From assembly GCF_948329825.1 (NCBI RefSeq), contig NZ_CAOJCM010000001.1, positions 434,001 through 498,000 of the forward strand: a stretch of 64,000 bases of DNA. Direction: 5' to 3'. The notes beneath the pieces are model-generated. The model did not search any database. It was given only the letters and a program-made list of their open reading frames with translations, and was not told the origin of the DNA. Every line of letters begins with the position of its first letter. Positions within the stretch are counted from its first letter, which is position 1. This stretch comes from Paenibacillus sp. JJ-100 (GTDB lineage: Bacteria > Bacillota > Bacilli > Paenibacillales > Paenibacillaceae). Shown piece by piece: positions 61,669-64,000 of this stretch. The position numbers were made by a program, and so were the translations under genes.

Positions 61669-63101
61669 GCATTATCGCGATTTTAATCTTTTTGCTGACA
61701 CTGACTTTTGTGATTTGGCAACCTAAGGGGCTTAATATTGGATGGGCAGCGTCAGCTGGAGCTGTCCTTGCTCTTCTTTTTGGGGTTGTCAGTCTATCCG
61801 ATGTAGGTACGGTTACAGGAATCGTATGGAACGCCACGCTTGCTTTTGTAGCCATTATTTTAATTTCACTGATTTTAGATGAAATTGGATTTTTTGAATG
61901 GGCTGCTCTACACATGGCGCAGCTCGCGAGAGGTAATGGCAAGCTGATGTTCGTTTATGTTGTGCTACTTGGTGCAGGAGTCGCAGCATTTTTTGCAAAT
62001 GATGGTGCCGCACTGATCTTAACGCCCATTGTGCTTGCTATGGTCCGAGCGCTCAAATTTGATCCAAAGATGATTTTACCTTTTATCATCGCTAGTGGTT
62101 TCATTGCAGATACAACTTCACTGCCGCTCGTCGTGAGTAACCTCGTCAATATCGTTTCTGCCGATTACTTTGGTATTGGCTTTGTGGAGTATGCAAGTCG
62201 TATGATTGTTCCGAATTTCTTTTCAATATTGGCAAGTCTTTTAGTCCTGTTCTTGTTCTTTAGAAAGAGTATCCCAGGAAACTACGAAGTCAGTCAGCTC
62301 AAAAAGCCAGCCGAAGCGATTAAGGATAAGAAGCTGTTCAACATATCTTGGGTGATCTTAGCCGTACTACTGATTGCGTACTTAATGAGCGAGTTCATTC
62401 AAGTTCCGGTGTCTGTTATCGCTGGGGTTATAGCCATCTTGTTTATTTTAGCTGCAAGGCGGAGTCATGCTATTCAAACTTGGAAGCTCATTAAAGGGGC
62501 TCCATGGGCAATCGTCATTTTCTCGATTGGTATGTACGTCGTCGTTTATGGACTGCGAAATGTGGGATTGACGGATGAACTTGGTAAGGTCATTCAAGCT
62601 ATTGCCGACCAGGGACTCTACATCTCGACACTTGGCATGGGCTTTCTAGCTGCAGTATTGTCTTCGGTTATGAACAATATGCCGACAGTGATGATTGATG
62701 CGCTTGCTATTGATGGAACGAGTACGCAAGGTGTCATTCGGGAATCGCTGATTTACGCCAATATTATTGGCAGTGACTTGGGTCCAAAAATTACACCGAT
62801 CGGATCGCTCGCCACACTTTTGTGGCTACATGTACTGTCTCGAAAAGATGTAAAAATCACATGGGGAAGTTATTTCAAAATAGGGATTGTGCTCACCATC
62901 CCAACGCTCTTTATCACGTTAACAGGACTGTATTTATGGCTACACTTGATTCATTCAACAAACATAAACGTTTGGTTAATGATTGCCCTAATAACAGCGA
63001 TGTTTGTTGTTATCGCAATGATCATAAAAGCCTGGATTAACTCGAAATCAGGCGAAGCGAAAGTACAAGTAAACCAAACCAAAGACGAAGGAGATCAATA
63101 A
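61665..63101 (+). CDS. arsB: Arsenite efflux permease ArsB
   Basis: 478 residues with about 12 membrane helices. ArsB/NhaD-type permease: [31 protein letters not shown] and [21 protein letters not shown] are conserved. It extrudes arsenite and antimonite, energised by the membrane potential (or by an ArsA ATPase; none is present). Start ATG overlaps the arsR stop. The C-terminal segment after about residue 455 is a charged tail. Confidence 0.94.
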   Translation: MSIIAILIFLLTLTFVIWQPKGLNIGWAASAGAVLALLFGVVSLSDVGTVTGIVWNATLAFVAIILISLILDEIGFFEWAALHMAQLARGNGKLMFVYVVLLGAGVAAFFANDGAALILTPIVLAMVRALKFDPKMILPFIIASGFIADTTSLPLVVSNLVNIVSADYFGIGFVEYASRMIVPNFFSILASLLVLFLFFRKSIPGNYEVSQLKKPAEAIKDKKLFNISWVILAVLLIAYLMSEFIQVPVSVIAGVIAILFILAARRSHAIQTWKLIKGAPWAIVIFSIGMYVVVYGLRNVGLTDELGKVIQAIADQGLYISTLGMGFLAAVLSSVMNNMPTVMIDALAIDGTSTQGVIRESLIYANIIGSDLGPKITPIGSLATLLWLHVLSRKDVKITWGSYFKIGIVLTIPTLFITLTGLYLWLHLIHSTNINVWLMIALITAMFVVIAMIIKAWINSKSGEAKVQVNQTKDEGDQ

Positions 63102-63103
63102 TC

Positions 63104-63529
63104 ATGAACAACAAACCACTTGTGTACTTTTTGTGTACAGGAAACTCTTGCAGAAGCCAAATCGCCGATGGATTTTTAAAGGCACTTGGTAGCGATAAAT
63201 ACGAGGTGAGAAGTGCTGGATTAGAGGCGCATGGCTTAAACCCTCGTGCTGTTCAAACGATGAAAGAAGCTGGAATCGATATTTCGAGTCATACATCAGA
63301 TGTGATTGATCAAGAGATTTTAAAACAAGCAGACTATATCATCACGCTTTGTGGTCATGCCAACGATAATTGTCCAGTTGTACGTAATGACAAAGCCGAA
63401 AGATGGCACTGGGGCTTCGATGATCCAGCCAAGGCGACAGGTACAGAAGAAGAAATCACAGCTACATTCGCTGAGGTTCGTGATTCAATTAAAGCTCGAA
63501 TCGAGCGGTTCTTGAAAGATGGTAAGTAG
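63104..63529 (+). CDS. arsC: Arsenate reductase, thioredoxin-linked
   Basis: 141 residues. Low-molecular-weight phosphatase fold: CTGNSCRS with Cys11 and Arg17 (CX5R), plus the Cys83 and Cys90 pair in [12 protein letters not shown] that forms the redox relay; this is the Bacillus/S. aureus pI258 type that uses thioredoxin. It reduces arsenate to arsenite for ArsB. ATG lies 2 bases after arsB; GGAG at 12 bases. Closes the arsRBC operon. Confidence 0.95.
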   Translation: MNNKPLVYFLCTGNSCRSQIADGFLKALGSDKYEVRSAGLEAHGLNPRAVQTMKEAGIDISSHTSDVIDQEILKQADYIITLCGHANDNCPVVRNDKAERWHWGFDDPAKATGTEEEITATFAEVRDSIKARIERFLKDGK

Positions 63530-63933
63530 AACGAACCATGCCGAAAAGAAATCCTGTGCCTGCTCCTCGGCACCTCTAGGGTCCTAGGCAGGAAGGATCA
63601 ATTATCAGTAAAGCATACAATCCGGTTACATTCCGGTTATAATGGATAGTGGCTGCCGAGCAAGTCGGCAGCTTTTTCTATTGAATGAACAGAGGTAATA
63701 TTGTCCAGTCCATGAAAAGCACTATGCTAATTGTTGAATATGGAGTATGATTTTACAGCTAGTTGTGCTAGCAAAAGGTTCCATCATTATACGGTTTAGT
63801 GTATATGTTGTAAATGAAAGACGGAAGGTGCAATACGTATGTTAATAACAACCAGAATGACTGAAAGCTTGAGAATGATTATGACGCCCAGCCCCCCATG
63901 GATGTGTACTCATTGCAACAAGGAGGGGCAAGC
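63530..63933 (+). other. ars-acyltransferase intergenic region
   Basis: 404 bases. An imperfect hairpin follows arsC at 63558-63598 (GCCTG.../...AGGC). A perfect terminator GCTGCCGA (63652-63659) with TCGGCAGC (63665-63672) and T-run lies downstream. A TATAAT at 63638-63643 lies only 8 bases before it; CCGGTTA is repeated twice (63622 and 63633). The rest up to the acyltransferase ribosome binding site holds no gene I can support. Confidence 0.5.
63652..63677 (+). terminator. Terminator downstream of the ars operon
   Basis: GCTGCCGA-gcaag-TCGGCAGC, followed by five T. Confidence 0.85.
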
Positions 63934-64000
63934 ATGTCACAATCAGTGAACCGAAAGAGGCATATGAATGGACTGGATGGCTTACGTGCCATCGCGGTAG
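63934..64000 (+). CDS. Acyltransferase family 3 (OatA-like), N-terminal fragment
   Basis: Cut by the window edge after 22 codons. AAGGAGGGG precedes ATG 63934. The segment HMNGLDGLRAIAV has the LDGLRAIAV signature of the first helix of membrane acyltransferase-3 proteins such as OatA, which O-acetylate peptidoglycan or other glycans. The class is clear; the substrate is not. Confidence 0.75.
   Translation, partial: MSQSVNRKRHMNGLDGLRAIAV

Noticed and set aside
63638..63643. TATAAT before the terminator downstream of arsC
   Set aside because: No acceptable -35 and the hairpin starts where transcription would begin.

Overview
The window looks like chromosomal DNA of a Paenibacillus species (Bacillales, Firmicutes). 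The evidence is the set of Bacillus-type families (YtpB terpene synthase, YqhG/YqhH, YqzE, YitT, YkvI, YugP, CshA, a small alarmone synthetase), strong GGAGG ribosome binding sites, many TTG starts, sigma-A promoters, a GlnR/TnrA-type operator, a c-di-AMP riboswitch, and secreted plant-polysaccharide enzymes (PL10 pectate lyase, GH30 glucuronoxylanase). Genus is inferred from gene content; no 16S gene is present. I see no phage, transposase, CRISPR array or rRNA operon.

Layout. 1-8.7 kb: end of a membrane protein gene, a TetR regulator, an ABC-F translation factor, a coiled-coil protein of unknown function, an M42 peptidase, a LapA-domain protein, oligoendopeptidase F (with an unusual in-frame signal-peptide extension) and a cold-shock protein. 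8.7-18 kb: an MFS permease, two MATE-like exporters, ytpB, pfkA, a DUF4015 glycosidase-like protein and YitT. 18-25 kb: cshA, a DUF624 protein, a probable structured non-coding RNA, a DUF1499-like protein, tpx, a rhomboid protease, LysR and MerR regulators and a YugP-type zinc peptidase. 25-29 kb: amtB with a GlnR/TnrA box, followed in one operon by a GlnD-like nucleotidyltransferase (DUF294) and a DEDDh exonuclease; a JAMM peptidase converges on it. 29-38.5 kb: a TlpA-like thioredoxin, cimA, dinB, ferredoxin, an L,D-transpeptidase, pyrD, an alarmone synthetase and a DUF309 protein, plus two very short membrane-protein genes. 38.6-46 kb: a membrane thioredoxin, an rRNA methyltransferase/pseudouridine synthase pair, a HAD phosphatase, a triplicated-domain protein, GNAT and a GT4 glycosyltransferase. 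46-50.2 kb: a chloramphenicol acetyltransferase with a complete translational-attenuation leader, YkvI, xpt and small genes. 50.2-57.9 kb: cell-envelope and polysaccharide section: riboswitch-controlled NlpC/P60 hydrolase, pectate lyase, tRNA-Leu(CAG), GH30 xylanase, divergent polysaccharide deacetylase, CwlD-like amidase and YqzE. 58-64 kb: the yqhGH pair, an arsRBC arsenic-resistance operon, and the start of an OatA-type acyltransferase.

Most genes are ordinary housekeeping or accessory genes. The parts most worth following up are the amtB-NTase-exonuclease operon (a possible nucleotide-based control unit for ammonium transport without PII in this locus), the structured RNA near 20.7-21.0 kb, the cat leader and the 20-bp inverted repeat that encloses its promoter, the two alternative starts of PepF, and the three-repeat protein at 42.8 kb.
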